From the NCBI GenBank assembly GCA_001898145.1, contig MKSR01000040.1, positions 434,001-498,000 of the forward strand: a stretch of 64,000 nucleotides of DNA, read 5' to 3'. Origin of the DNA: Dyadobacter sp. 50-39 (GTDB lineage Bacteria; Bacteroidota; Bacteroidia; Cytophagales; Spirosomataceae). Position 1 is the first letter of the stretch. The number at the start of each line of letters is the position of its first letter. Shown piece after piece: positions 15,925-25,137 of this stretch. The notes beneath the pieces were generated by a model that saw only the letters and a program-made list of their open reading frames with translations, made no database searches and had not been told where the DNA came from. Position numbers and translations under genes: made by a program.

Positions 15925-16314
15925 ATGCGGAAACAGAGCTCCACGAACCTTGAAAATGAAATGCTCATCAACGGAAACTGTGATATGGCCTACACACTGG
16001 ACCTGATCGGCGGCCGCTGGAAGCCCTCGATCCTCTGGCGGCTGATCCAGGGAGCCATGCGGTACAGCGACCTCCGCTGCAGTCTTCCGCCCGTGTCCGA
16101 GCGCATCCTGATCCTCCAACTCCGGGAAATGGAAAGCCATGGGCTTATCAGCCGCAAAGTATATCCCGAAGTGCCGCCGCGTGTGGAATACCAGCTCACC
16201 GACCTCGGCAAAAGCCTTGAACCGGTCATCAACGTCCTCACTGAGTGGGGTGGCGAAAACCGTCCGGGATCGGATCGGAAATCGCGGCGCTGCGAGTTAT
16301 TAACAATTAAATAA
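15925..16314 (+). CDS. HxlR-family winged-helix transcriptional regulator
   Basis: The 129-residue protein has the HxlR core: a conserved cysteine in NCDMAYTLDLIGGRWKPSIL, then RYSDLRCSLPPVSERILILQ (recognition helix) and the wing region REMESHGLISRKVY with VEYQLTDLGKSL. Length and order are typical. HxlR regulators respond to quinones, aldehydes or redox stress in several characterised members, often via that N-terminal cysteine. It is divergent from the SDR gene and preceded by direct repeats at 15885-15919, so auto-regulation and control of the SDR gene are likely. Confidence 0.93.
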   Translation: MRKQSSTNLENEMLINGNCDMAYTLDLIGGRWKPSILWRLIQGAMRYSDLRCSLPPVSERILILQLREMESHGLISRKVYPEVPPRVEYQLTDLGKSLEPVINVLTEWGGENRPGSDRKSRRCELLTIK

Positions 16315-16423
16315 CACCCGTTTTCGGCGTATAATCGTCACAAGTTCAAACCTTCGTGCGTACATCGGAGCAAGGCAGGCACAATTTTGACCGTGTTGCC
16401 GCATCCCCGAAAAACGCAACGTT

Positions 16424-18088
16424 ATGAACAACCGTGACCCATTTTTGGACCGTTATTTCCCCTGGCTATTGCTGACGGGTATCCTGCTCAACATTCCCGG
16501 CCTTTGGCTCGACATCATCGAGCCCGACGGCGCGCTGTACGCAACCATCGCCAAGCACATCGTGCTGCATAATGACTGGGTAAATCTTCACGGCGACGGT
16601 CACGACTGGCTCGACAAGCCGCATTTCCCATTCTGGATGGCGGCGATCAGCTATAAAGTTTTCGGGATCACGGGGTTTGCCTACAAGCTTCCCGCATTCC
16701 TCTTCTGGCTGCTCAGCCTGCGGTATACCTATCTCATTGCAAGGGACTTGTACAACGAGGATGTCGCCAAAATAGCGGTACTGATTTACACCGTGGCCCT
16801 GCACAGCACCCTGGCCAACTTCGACGTCCGTGCGGAGCCTTACCTGACCGCCTGCATTACCGGCGCGGCCTGGCACATGCTGCGGGTACATGCGCGGGCT
16901 CACTGGCCGCACTTGGTGTGGGCCGCCTTGTTTGCCGCTTGCGCCATCATGACGAAAGGCATCTTCGTCCTGATCACCCTCGTCGGCGGCTGGGTCATTT
17001 ACTGGATCATCACGGCACAGTTTCGGGAGTTTATCAACTACCGCTGGTGGCTTGTGCTGGCATTGTGTTTCATTTTTATTTTACCGGAGCTTTACAGCCT
17101 TTATGTGCAATTCGATATGCATCCTGAAAAAGTCGTTTTCGGGCGCACGAATGTTTCGGGGCTGCGCTTCTTTTTTTGGGACAGCCAGTTTGGAAGGTTC
17201 TTCAACACCGGGCCCATTAAAGGCAGCGGCAATGTGACGTTTTTCCTGCACACTACGCTGTGGGCATTCCTGCCCTGGTCGCTGGGGCTGGTGGGCGGTA
17301 TTATTTACCTGCTCCGGTTCGAGAAAAACCGGGATTCGATCCGCTGGGTAATATACGGCAGCACGCTGGTCACTTTTCTCCTGTTTTCCCTTTCCAGATT
17401 CCAGCTTCCGCATTACCTGGTTATTGAATTCCCCTATTTCTCAATCATTACCGCCTATTTTTTCACCGAACTCGCCCGGCGTTCGAAGCTGCACCATCTT
17501 GTTACTATCCAAACCGTCCTGATGGTGATAGCATTGGTTTTCATCTCCGGTCTGCTCTACATTACCCGCATCGAAAACGGCATTGCGGCGGTGGCGATCT
17601 CGCTGGGTATCGTGTTTGCAGCCAGTATTTTTAATTACCGCAATGCCATGCAGCAATTACTTTTCAAAGGGTACGCGATGGCTGCCATGCTGTATATATT
17701 CCTGTTCCAGTTCTTCTACCCGTTCCTGCTCCAATACCAATCGGGTATGCAGGCTGCGCGGGAGATCCCCGAAGCGGACAGCCACTTACCGGTAGCGGCC
17801 TATGGCTCATTCTCTTACAGCTTCGAGTTTTATTCGCCCGGAGAAGTCAAACTGATTAAAAGCGGTGAATATCTCGACGATTTCATCGAGGCCGCGCCCT
17901 GTTACCTGTACACCACCGCTGCCGTAGCCGACAGCCTGATCCGCTCGGGTGTCGACGCGGAGGTCCAGGCTTCGCCCCAGCATTTCCACGTCACCAAACT
18001 GAAATACCGCTTTCTCGACGAAAAAAAGCGAAATGCCGTCGTAGAGCCGCGTTACCTGCTCTACATCCGGGACGAGGATACCTTGTAA
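16424..18088 (+). CDS. ArnT/PMT-like membrane glycosyltransferase (GT39-type)
   Basis: The 554-residue protein has about 11-12 predicted membrane helices and the first-loop acidic motif EPDGALYA (33-40), which holds the catalytic Asp in PMT_2-type enzymes. KPHFPFWMAA follows in the next conserved block. Such GT-C enzymes transfer a sugar from a polyprenyl-phosphate donor to lipid or protein on the outer face of the inner membrane; members include ArnT and protein mannosyltransferases. The sugar and acceptor cannot be read from the sequence. The C-terminal soluble part (about 440-554) is also typical. No other glycan genes are adjacent; a second related enzyme is at 50814. Confidence 0.87.
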   Translation: MNNRDPFLDRYFPWLLLTGILLNIPGLWLDIIEPDGALYATIAKHIVLHNDWVNLHGDGHDWLDKPHFPFWMAAISYKVFGITGFAYKLPAFLFWLLSLRYTYLIARDLYNEDVAKIAVLIYTVALHSTLANFDVRAEPYLTACITGAAWHMLRVHARAHWPHLVWAALFAACAIMTKGIFVLITLVGGWVIYWIITAQFREFINYRWWLVLALCFIFILPELYSLYVQFDMHPEKVVFGRTNVSGLRFFFWDSQFGRFFNTGPIKGSGNVTFFLHTTLWAFLPWSLGLVGGIIYLLRFEKNRDSIRWVIYGSTLVTFLLFSLSRFQLPHYLVIEFPYFSIITAYFFTELARRSKLHHLVTIQTVLMVIALVFISGLLYITRIENGIAAVAISLGIVFAASIFNYRNAMQQLLFKGYAMAAMLYIFLFQFFYPFLLQYQSGMQAAREIPEADSHLPVAAYGSFSYSFEFYSPGEVKLIKSGEYLDDFIEAAPCYLYTTAAVADSLIRSGVDAEVQASPQHFHVTKLKYRFLDEKKRNAVVEPRYLLYIRDEDTL

Positions 18089-18119
18089 GTTAAATCCGGG
18101 CGGCGCAGCGAACGCCGGG

Positions 18120-19523
18120 TCATTTTTTGGTATACCGTAAACCCACGGAAAGGCCGATCTGATAAGGCTGGATCTTAAACGGGTTGTCAGGATTACGCAG
18201 TTTGGACAGGCTGTATTCAAAGTACGGTCCGACGGTCATGACGGTGTTCTTTCCTGCCAAAAGCTCCTTGCCAAATCCTGCATTCACCCACACCAGGTTC
18301 TTTTTCGAGGTAAGGTCACGGCTGAACTCAGCGCCGAAATCGCCGAAATAGTTGCGCAGGAAATGCGAACGGCGTACTGTGTGCTTTTTAACGGACATTC
18401 CCACCAGGCGCACCGTGCTGTTCTCATATTGCGGAATCCCTTTTCTCACAACTTCATAATTTCCGGAAAGATCGGGTCCCACCGTGAATTCACTGGTGGC
18501 GATTTCGTACCGGTACGATTGCTTGAACTGCCCGTAGTTGAGCAGCAGTTGGAAACCCTTGCGCTCCACACCGGCAGAGAACTTGTACCCGACCGTTTCG
18601 GCCGAGATTTTGCCGGGCAGCACAAAATTCTGGTAAACCACCCCATTTCCCGGCCTCACCGTGAGGATCTGGAAGGTGCGGAGCGGCGTGAGCGCAGTCA
18701 CGATCGTCCAGTGCTCTTTAAAAAGGAATTCGTAACGCTTTTGGGGTTCGTCGGGTGTTACCAGGCTGTCGGGTTGCCAGTTGTATTGTGGAAGGGCCAT
18801 TGGCCTGTGATCCAGCACCCCGATGTCTTGATCGGCCAACGAGGGCCCTTCCAGTTCTTTGCCGTTTCCTTCGCCGGCAGCAAGGCTGTCCCGCGACGAA
18901 CCGACGGATGCAATCTTATTCAGTTCCGACGAAAGGAACGCCCTGTCCCCGGGTGAAATGTCCCTGTCATCGATCCAAAGCGATCCGAAAGAAGGGTCCG
19001 ATTTAACCATGGCTATGATCCGTTCCAGATCGGCTCTCTTGTATTTATATCGCTTCCTCACCACCGGGATTACACGCCTCGAATGCGCCGCATGTGTGCC
19101 TGCGACTCGCGCGACTTGAATCGCCCCCGATGGCCCCGGCGCCTGGCCCACGGCTTGCGCGCTATCTGAAACGACCTCGGATTTTGGGACAGCTATCTCG
19201 GGCGCTTGCCGGCTTGCAACCTGCTCCGTAGAAGCCTCAGTGGCTTTCAGCGCTTCGGAGAATTCTCGGGTAACTTGCCGTACACCGGCCACCATTTGGT
19301 TCTTCCGTTCCACGGACAGCGATACCATGTAAACCGACGCCGTAACCGCAATCATCAGCACCAGCGAGGCGACTACGCCCGTTTGCACCATGCTGGTTCC
19401 GCCGCCCAATCCTTTAAATACCTTTTCCCGCAGCGTCGGGTCGGGCAATCTTTCAAAATGATCGAATCGTTCCCGGAGAGCTTTACGCAACTCCTCGTCG
19501 ATGTGCTCGTCAGAAGAGTTCAT
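18120..19523 (-). CDS. Candidate anti-sigma factor with single membrane helix and barrel-like C-terminus
   Basis: This 467-residue protein overlaps the 3' end of an ECF sigma gene by 14 bp. Residues 1-45 are a charged cytoplasmic segment (ELRKALRERFDHFERLPDPT) resembling Bacteroidota anti-sigma N-termini. One membrane helix follows at about 48-70 (VVASLVLMIAVTASVYMVSL). Then comes a low-complexity Ala/Val/Ser linker to about 150 and a long C-terminal region of amphipathic strands ending NPFKIQPYQIGLSVGLRYTK, like the closing strands of Bacteroidota outer-membrane barrels. The likely role is to hold the sigma factor at the inner membrane. How a barrel-like region could be attached to an inner-membrane anchor is open. 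No signal peptide is present. Confidence 0.65.
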   Translation of the reverse strand: MNSSDEHIDEELRKALRERFDHFERLPDPTLREKVFKGLGGGTSMVQTGVVASLVLMIAVTASVYMVSLSVERKNQMVAGVRQVTREFSEALKATEASTEQVASRQAPEIAVPKSEVVSDSAQAVGQAPGPSGAIQVARVAGTHAAHSRRVIPVVRKRYKYKRADLERIIAMVKSDPSFGSLWIDDRDISPGDRAFLSSELNKIASVGSSRDSLAAGEGNGKELEGPSLADQDIGVLDHRPMALPQYNWQPDSLVTPDEPQKRYEFLFKEHWTIVTALTPLRTFQILTVRPGNGVVYQNFVLPGKISAETVGYKFSAGVERKGFQLLLNYGQFKQSYRYEIATSEFTVGPDLSGNYEVVRKGIPQYENSTVRLVGMSVKKHTVRRSHFLRNYFGDFGAEFSRDLTSKKNLVWVNAGFGKELLAGKNTVMTVGPYFEYSLSKLRNPDNPFKIQPYQIGLSVGLRYTKK

Positions 19524-20094
19524 ATTGCGTAATTCCTTTTTCCTGTAACTTCCTCATTAACAAATTCCTTCCTCTTAAAAATTGCGAACGCGACGTGCTG
19601 TCGGAAATAGAAAGCATTTCGCCGATTTCGCTATGGGTGTAACCATCTATCAAATGCAGGTTGATAATCATCCGGTAACCGTCCGGCAGTGTGTTGATCA
19701 CATTCAGCAGCACATTCATATCGATCCTCGTGATAATCTTTCCATAATCGCCCGAATCTATCTCACGCTGGAAGTCTTCCAGGTTCGAATGCAGCTGCTG
19801 CTCTTTGGTGGTCCGGTGATAGTAATTGATCGCCGTCCTGATCACCACCGATTTCACCCACGCGTCGATCACCTCCACATTCCTCAGTTCGTTGATATTT
19901 TTGAAAACTTTAATAAACCCGTCCTGAAAAATATCCTCGGCCTCGGCTTTGGTTTTGGCATAACGCAGGCAAAGCCCCAGGAGCCTGGATTTGTACCGTT
20001 CATAGAATGCAGTTTGCGCCCTGGTATCGCCGGCCTGACAAGCCCGAACCAGATCGGCAAGCGAACTGTATTTCTTATTGCGGAAAAAGGTCAT
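19510..20094 (-). CDS. ECF-type RNA polymerase sigma factor
   Basis: The 194-residue protein has sigma region 2 (LVRACQAGDTRAQTAFYERY, then YAKTKAEAEDIFQDGFIKVF with the conserved D-Q-D cluster). Region 4 is LPDGYRMIINLHLIDGYTHS followed by EIGEMLSISDSTSRSQFLRG. It belongs to the Bacteroidota SigE-like ECF group. Such factors direct RNA polymerase to stress or surface-related promoters and are held inactive by a membrane anti-sigma protein. The next gene on the same strand overlaps it by 14 bp and has a single membrane helix, which marks it as the probable regulator. Targets are unknown. Confidence 0.95.
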   Translation of the reverse strand: MTFFRNKKYSSLADLVRACQAGDTRAQTAFYERYKSRLLGLCLRYAKTKAEAEDIFQDGFIKVFKNINELRNVEVIDAWVKSVVIRTAINYYHRTTKEQQLHSNLEDFQREIDSGDYGKIITRIDMNVLLNVINTLPDGYRMIINLHLIDGYTHSEIGEMLSISDSTSRSQFLRGRNLLMRKLQEKGITQYELF

Positions 20095-20138
20095 TCAGAG
20101 GGGTTATGAAGTGTATCGCTGAAACAACTATTGCTCGT

Positions 20139-21077
20139 TCATCGGTATAGTGCGGTCTGATAAGTCATATTCACAAAATTTCCGTCCTTATCAAAAATGA
20201 GCCTGCAATTTTCGTTGGTGGCTTGCATGCTGATCCCGTAACCGGTGCCTACGGGGTCCGAAAACTTATATCCTTCGATAATTTTCATGGAGGAGAATGC
20301 CGCCGAACCCTTTACAAAGCTCTGTATTTTTTCAGGAAATTCATCAATATTATAATAAAATGCCTCGGCCCGATAACTCGTATTGATCAGCCTGCCCGAA
20401 GCATCGAAACTAAAATCGTAATTGGTACTCGATGCCGTGTAAGCATTCACTTCATATTCTTTTTCATTTTTTGCATTAACCGAAACTTTGGCAGTGGCAA
20501 ATCTGAGTTTCTCCCTTTCTAAAAAACTTACAGCAGGAGCGGGCAAAGTACTCAAATCTTCTTTTCCGATAATGTAGGAAAACTTCACATAAGGTTCCAA
20601 CCGGATTGCATATCTGATCAGGTTAGCGGCATTGTACCGGACCCACGTCAGCAGGTAATCGCGGCTTCCCCAAGTGTATTTCGAATTAAAAATCTTATCC
20701 TCATTGATCTGAGGTACAGGCTCTTTATAGGTATCCGCAACGCCTCCGCTTACACTCATGTCCGGAAGCGAATGCCGCATGGAATCGGGCAATGCGCCAT
20801 ACATCCGGTACACGCTCAATATCTTTTTTGTATTTAATGCTGCGTAAAATGGGTTGCCATTTAATTTATAATAGACTTCGTAAAGCTTATCTTTTTCAAT
20901 GGCTTGAAAAGTGGCATCCGTAGCATCCGGATACGCTTTGGACATCACCTGAATGATCGCTTCCGGTAATGTTTCGGGCGGGATAACCTGTTGATCTTTA
21001 TAATTGCTGCATCCGTTCAGGACGAACATCAAAACAATTAAAAGAAATAAATTGTAAGTAAAATTTCTTTCATTCAT
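20139..21077 (-). CDS. Lipoprotein with N-terminal PepSY-like region, unknown function
   Basis: The 312-residue precursor has a lipoprotein signal (YNLFLLIVLMFVLNGC, lipid-modified Cys at about 23). After it, LPEAIIQVMSKAYPDATDAT and KLYEVYYKLNGNPFYAALNT resemble the PepSY-like domains of Bacteroidota periplasmic proteins. The remaining 200 residues have no motif that I recognise. It is predicted to sit in the outer or inner membrane facing the periplasm. Its base composition is more AT-rich than its neighbours. It precedes the ECF sigma gene on the same strand by 44 bp, so it could share its transcript. Confidence 0.7.
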   Translation of the reverse strand: MNERNFTYNLFLLIVLMFVLNGCSNYKDQQVIPPETLPEAIIQVMSKAYPDATDATFQAIEKDKLYEVYYKLNGNPFYAALNTKKILSVYRMYGALPDSMRHSLPDMSVSGGVADTYKEPVPQINEDKIFNSKYTWGSRDYLLTWVRYNAANLIRYAIRLEPYVKFSYIIGKEDLSTLPAPAVSFLEREKLRFATAKVSVNAKNEKEYEVNAYTASSTNYDFSFDASGRLINTSYRAEAFYYNIDEFPEKIQSFVKGSAAFSSMKIIEGYKFSDPVGTGYGISMQATNENCRLIFDKDGNFVNMTYQTALYR

Positions 21078-21116
21078 AGCATCAAATAAGTTGATCGCCG
21101 GGGTGCCAGTTATGTA

Positions 21117-21854
21117 TTAATATAAGGATACTCCAAATTTGTGTTCCGCATCCCGGTATTCGACGTCGGTCATCCAGGCTGCCCGCATGATAAATGCATA
21201 GGTAATTTTGCCTTCCGCCGTCTGTTCTTCGGCCACGATCCTGATCCGCTCCGGGCTGGCTGCCCTGCGGGCTTCTTCCACACCCCTGAACAGCGGGGCC
21301 GGTTCGCTGGCCACATAGCCCGTATCGGGCCGCCAGTCACTTCCCGACATTGCCGCCGCAAGTGTGCGGATGCTCTCGGGTAATGGAAGTTTCATCATTT
21401 TCCGGTCGTTGTCCCAGGTCCATTCCCCGCTTTCCTTCGTGGTTTTGAGTAACAGCTCGCATTGAAACTCGCCGAAAGGGACCTTGCCATAGGCGCCGGT
21501 CATTTTGGATTCGCTCACCACGCCTTTCCCGTAATAACCACGGCCAAACTGCACGGCCACGAAGGGTATCACGTCGTTCAGGTAATGGCTGTTCAGCAAC
21601 GTCGATTGTTCCCTGACGTTTACCGTTGCTATCTGATCTTCTTCCTGGCGGGATATTTCTTCTATGCGCCAATACCTTTCCTGTACGATCATCCGGCCCA
21701 GAAACTCGGCCTTGGTAAGACCCTGGCCGCCCATTGGCTCCACATTCGTGGACGTACCGCACGACAGCATTGAAAACGCTGCAAAAAAGAGGCTGCCTGC
21801 CAAGCATATCGCGGTCAGCCGTTCGCGACCGGCTTTTCCATGCTTCATAACCAT
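21117..21854 (-). CDS. Predicted lipoprotein, unknown function
   Basis: This 245-residue protein has a lipobox (AGSLFFAAFSMLSC) after a basic N-terminus; a second in-frame ATG at 21848 would remove two residues and fits equally well. The mature part contains YLNDVIPFVAVQFGRGYYGK and SGEWTWDNDRKMMKLPLPES, and ends in EHKFGVSLY. I do not recognise the family. It is 39 bp upstream of the other lipoprotein gene on the same strand, so lipoprotein, lipoprotein, sigma factor and anti-sigma may form one transcription unit of 3.7 kb. A link to envelope sensing would be a guess from this context. Confidence 0.65.
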   Translation of the reverse strand: MVMKHGKAGRERLTAICLAGSLFFAAFSMLSCGTSTNVEPMGGQGLTKAEFLGRMIVQERYWRIEEISRQEEDQIATVNVREQSTLLNSHYLNDVIPFVAVQFGRGYYGKGVVSESKMTGAYGKVPFGEFQCELLLKTTKESGEWTWDNDRKMMKLPLPESIRTLAAAMSGSDWRPDTGYVASEPAPLFRGVEEARRAASPERIRIVAEEQTAEGKITYAFIMRAAWMTDVEYRDAEHKFGVSLY

Positions 21855-22033
21855 TCTAGAAATTGAATTTATATACCCTGCCGGATGGGCCTTTCAGAAA
21901 CCCGGCCTTGTCGGACTATCGTTTCATGGCTAATAGTCTGATCAAAAAATGTCTTCCTGCATACCCCGTCGGGCGGAACATGCAAGAAGACACGCCCTTG
22001 TGATCGATCGCTGCACGGGACAGCAAAAAAATC

Positions 22034-22822
22034 TTAGCCCAACCCCGGCAATTTAAGCCCCGAGCCTTTCAGCGCTTCCATCAGTTGCTCCTGGATTTCC
22101 ATTTTGGTATCCACAAAACCATGGGCGTCGAGCCACACATTCACCATCACCTTATAGCCGTCGGGCTCGATAGACGATATTCCAATGCGTCTTGCGGGGA
22201 CTTTAAGGGCACTTTGGGCATGATCGAGGACATTATTGACAATGTTCTTCACTTCCTTGAAATCGATGCTGTTGCTGAACTTCATTTCCACATCCAGCCG
22301 ACGGTTACCCGATCTGCTGATGTTGATGATCACCTCGTTGGATAGTTTGCTGTTCGGGATCACGACCGTGCGGTTGTCGTAGGTTTTGACCACCGTGTAA
22401 AAGATCTTGATCGCCTCCACGGTGCCCTCCTGCCCCTGTGCGATAATGTTATCTCCCACATGGAAAGGTTTCAGGATGAGGATGAGCACACCGCTTGTAA
22501 AATTCTGCAATGTTCCCGACAATGCCAGACCCGCCGCAACGCCGATTGCACCGATTAATGCAGCAAAAATGGTCATTTGGATGCCGATGATCTGCATCAC
22601 GGAGACGATGAGCAGTATGCGCAGCGTGGTGACTGCGAGGCTTAGGAGGAAGGGCGTGAGCGACGGGTCGATCTTGCGCTCATGCATATGTGCATTGAGC
22701 CAGCGCGACAGCATGCGCACGAGCCACATACCTACGATGAGTACGCCTATACCCAGAAGAACAGAAGGCCCGGTTTCCAGAATCCACGCGTAAGCCTTGT
22801 TATAAAATTGCTGAATTTTCAT
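22034..22822 (-). CDS. mscS: Small-conductance mechanosensitive channel (MscS family)
   Basis: The 262-residue length is close to E. coli MscS (286). Three N-terminal membrane helices lie at about 17-37, 58-80 and 83-110. The pore-lining helix carries the Gly/Ala pattern IGAIGVAAGLALSGTLQNFT. The conserved PFHVGDNI segment begins the beta domain, and VVIPNSKLSNEVIINIS is the other family signature. MscS channels open under membrane tension and release solutes during hypo-osmotic shock. The gene is divergent from the hypothetical gene at 22938 and appears monocistronic. Confidence 0.94.
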   Translation of the reverse strand: MKIQQFYNKAYAWILETGPSVLLGIGVLIVGMWLVRMLSRWLNAHMHERKIDPSLTPFLLSLAVTTLRILLIVSVMQIIGIQMTIFAALIGAIGVAAGLALSGTLQNFTSGVLILILKPFHVGDNIIAQGQEGTVEAIKIFYTVVKTYDNRTVVIPNSKLSNEVIINISRSGNRRLDVEMKFSNSIDFKEVKNIVNNVLDHAQSALKVPARRIGISSIEPDGYKVMVNVWLDAHGFVDTKMEIQEQLMEALKGSGLKLPGLG

Positions 22823-22937
22823 GATAAGAGTGCATTGACTAAAATACCGGCCTCGCGAAAAAAATCCGTTCCAAGGCGTATTGGCATATTTTTTGATCCC
22901 TGTTTTCCCATTTGGTTAAGGAAAAAACCCAACAGAC

Positions 22938-23600
22938 ATGGAAATCCATCATCAACAACTCGAAACACAGGGCTCCGGAAATGGCAACGCCATCGAACAA
23001 CCCGCCCACCACGGCCGCGCCCGCTTCGGCCGATACATCGTGTACCTGGTACTGGCGGCGATCGCCGTGGGAATCAGCTTTTACTTCTACGCACCGAAGC
23101 CGGTGAATAAGGCGGCCAATCAGAACATGTCGCTCTTCCTGCAAAATACGATCGGCGATATCGACCTGAAACTTAAAAACGGGGACGATGGCACTGACCT
23201 TGCAACGCGGCTGTCGTGGCATAAATCGAATAGTGCATTGTACAATGAAGCGAAGGAGAATTCAGACCGCAGAATCGTTCAGCAACGCGAGGTATTGAAA
23301 ACGAAAATGGTGCAGGTTCAGCGCCGTGACTTTCCTGAATTACGCACGGCTTACGTAGCGTCGAAAAAACAGGCGCTCGACGAGCAGCAGGTGGCCATAG
23401 GCGTGGCCGGTGAGCACCAGGAAGTGCTCACTTTCGAGGGAAAAATGTTCCGGCCTGAAAAAGTGCAGGAAGATTTCATGAAGAACATTTACGGAATTGT
23501 GAACGACCTCCGCTTTAAGAAAGTGGTGTACAAATGGTCCGACGGCCCCGACGGTTTCCACAACTACGAGATCAAGTCGAAGGAGGATGCGGAGATTTAA
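22938..23600 (+). CDS. Single-pass membrane protein, unknown function
   Basis: The 220-residue product has a hydrophilic N-terminus (about 30 residues), one membrane helix (RYIVYLVLAAIAVGISFYFY, about 32-51) and a basic, alpha-helical periplasmic or extracellular domain. That domain contains DFPELRTAYVASKKQALDEQ, FEGKMFRPEKVQEDFMKNIY and FKKVVYKWSD. I do not recognise the family, but the last half looks like a small alpha/beta domain. It may be a conserved Bacteroidota hypothetical. Its 3' end overlaps the convergent AI-2E-type gene by 29 bp. Confidence 0.7.
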   Translation: MEIHHQQLETQGSGNGNAIEQPAHHGRARFGRYIVYLVLAAIAVGISFYFYAPKPVNKAANQNMSLFLQNTIGDIDLKLKNGDDGTDLATRLSWHKSNSALYNEAKENSDRRIVQQREVLKTKMVQVQRRDFPELRTAYVASKKQALDEQQVAIGVAGEHQEVLTFEGKMFRPEKVQEDFMKNIYGIVNDLRFKKVVYKWSDGPDGFHNYEIKSKEDAEI

Positions 23601-24609
23601 CCGGTACGGCAAACTCGTTCCGGTATATCCTGACCAGCAGCAGCAGGTAGCTGATCAGCAGCGGGCCGAAAATGAAGCCCCAGAAGCCGAAAAGTTTGAG
23701 GCCTGCGATCAGGCCCAGGATTGTAATGACCGGATGCACATTGCCTACCTTTTGTAAGAATGTAATGCGAGCCACATAATCGATGTTGCCAATGATGGTG
23801 ACGCTGTAAGCTGCCAATCCGATCGCTTTCCCGTTTTCACCCTTTGAAAAAAGGAAGATCACCAGCGGCAGCCAGATAAGCGCGGTGCCGATCACCGGGA
23901 AAAATGCACACAGCCCGGTGATCAGCCCGAGTAAAACAAAGTCTTCGATGCCGACAATCCAATAGCCGACCAGCGCGACCAATCCCTGGATGAGGGAAAT
24001 GAGCGGAATCCCCAATGCATTGGCACGTACCATACCGCACGTTTCATCCGCCAGTGATTGGATGTTCTTATGTTTGAGCGGAATGTAATGTTCCAGCGTA
24101 TCCTCCATTAAGCGGCCATTTTTAAACATGAAAAAGGCGAGAAACAGGATCATCAGCAGGTTACCGAGCATGGTGGCCGAGCTGTTGAGTATGCCGGGAA
24201 TGAAACCCGCAGCCTTTTTACGCACGTCCGCGGTGGCTTCTTTCGTAAGCAGGTCCTGGCCCGTCCATTCCCGCAGCTGGGCGGAAATCGCGTCGATGGC
24301 GTGATTCACCTGGTCGGGATTCTCGATGATTGTATTGACCTTTTGGAAGATCATCTGCAGAGCGAAATAGATTGGGGCTACGATGCAGGCCATAAACAAT
24401 ACCATAAACAAAATGGCTGTGGGGCCCTTCTTCCACTTCCGGTCCTCGGTGAGGTGGAAGAAGTACCTCCGGCAAAGAATGTACAGCGTGAGCGCTCCGA
24501 GAAAGCCCGGAAAAAAAATATAAAGCTGCTTGAATACGATGATCGCCAAGGCGGTGACAATCAGCAGAAATGCAATTTGACGAATGCGGTTGTTAAAGTC
24601 CGGGACCAT
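23572..24609 (-). CDS. AI-2E/PerM-family transporter
   Basis: The start was moved to the ATG at 24609 (MVPDFNNRIRQIAFLL), giving 345 residues; the upstream extension is unlike the family. There are about eight helices in the family pattern, with the conserved middle region LIQGLVALVGYWIVGIEDFV followed by GLCAFFPVIGTALIWLPLVI. A late signature GLKLFGFWGFIFGPLLISY is also present. PerM/AI-2E family members are inner-membrane proteins linked to autoinducer-2 export (TqsA) or sodium/proton antiport; the substrate here is unknown. It overlaps the convergent gene at 22938-23600. Confidence 0.9.
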   Translation of the reverse strand: MVPDFNNRIRQIAFLLIVTALAIIVFKQLYIFFPGFLGALTLYILCRRYFFHLTEDRKWKKGPTAILFMVLFMACIVAPIYFALQMIFQKVNTIIENPDQVNHAIDAISAQLREWTGQDLLTKEATADVRKKAAGFIPGILNSSATMLGNLLMILFLAFFMFKNGRLMEDTLEHYIPLKHKNIQSLADETCGMVRANALGIPLISLIQGLVALVGYWIVGIEDFVLLGLITGLCAFFPVIGTALIWLPLVIFLFSKGENGKAIGLAAYSVTIIGNIDYVARITFLQKVGNVHPVITILGLIAGLKLFGFWGFIFGPLLISYLLLLVRIYRNEFAVPVKSPHPPST

Positions 24610-24673
24610 GAATTGTGGTTTTGTGGGCAGTATACGTGGTGCAATTATTGTACCAGTCGGGCAGCTAAGGTAC

Positions 24674-24708
24674 AAAAAAGCGCAGGGCAACGGATTGTCC
24701 TGCGCTTT
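24674..24708 (-). terminator. Intrinsic terminator after the YegP-type gene
   Basis: Read on the minus strand, AAAGCGCAGG (24708-24699) pairs with CCTGCGCTTT (24686-24677) around a 12-nt loop and is followed by a T run (24679-24674). It lies 17 bp after the stop of the YegP-type gene at 24726. Confidence 0.85.
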
Positions 24709-24725
24709 GGCGTATATATAGATAT

Positions 24726-25061
24726 TTATGCCGCCGACTGGTCGTCAACGTCTGAGTCGGGCGCATTCTTTTTCACGGATTCGATCCCGTTGTCGCGGCT
24801 CGCTGCGCTTTCGTACATTTCGCTGCTACCGATCGACTGGCCGTTGGTGGCCTTCAACAGGAAATAGAATTTGTCGTTTTTCGAGGTAAGCCGCTCGAAA
24901 CGGGCATCGTCCTGCGAATTCTTTTTCACTGATTCTATCCCATTCTCGCATGCCGCTTTGGTAGTATAACCTTCGCTCGCCAGGATCACCTGACCGTTTC
25001 CGGCTTTCAGGTTAAATTGAAATTCTCCGTTAGCCCTTTTTGTGATTACGAATTTTCCCAT
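24726..25061 (-). CDS. YegP/DUF1508-family protein with two tandem repeats
   Basis: The 111-residue protein has two copies of the UPF0339/DUF1508 unit of about 48 residues. The first contains GEFQFNLKAGNGQVILASEG with ACENGIESVKKNS; the second contains KFYFLLKATNGQSIGSSEMY with SRDNGIESVKKNA. The conserved NGIESVKKN is present in both. Structures of the family show a compact symmetric beta-alpha fold; the function is not established. It is cytoplasmic (no signal). It ends at an intrinsic terminator and is about 75 bp from the LytTR regulator at 25138, so the two may be separately controlled. Confidence 0.93.
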   Translation of the reverse strand: MGKFVITKRANGEFQFNLKAGNGQVILASEGYTTKAACENGIESVKKNSQDDARFERLTSKNDKFYFLLKATNGQSIGSSEMYESAASRDNGIESVKKNAPDSDVDDQSAA

Positions 25062-25137
25062 GTTTGAAAAGATTGGATTAGGCTTTCAAAATACGACTAT
25101 CTTTTCTTAAAACAATACTATACGTAACCGAAACCAG

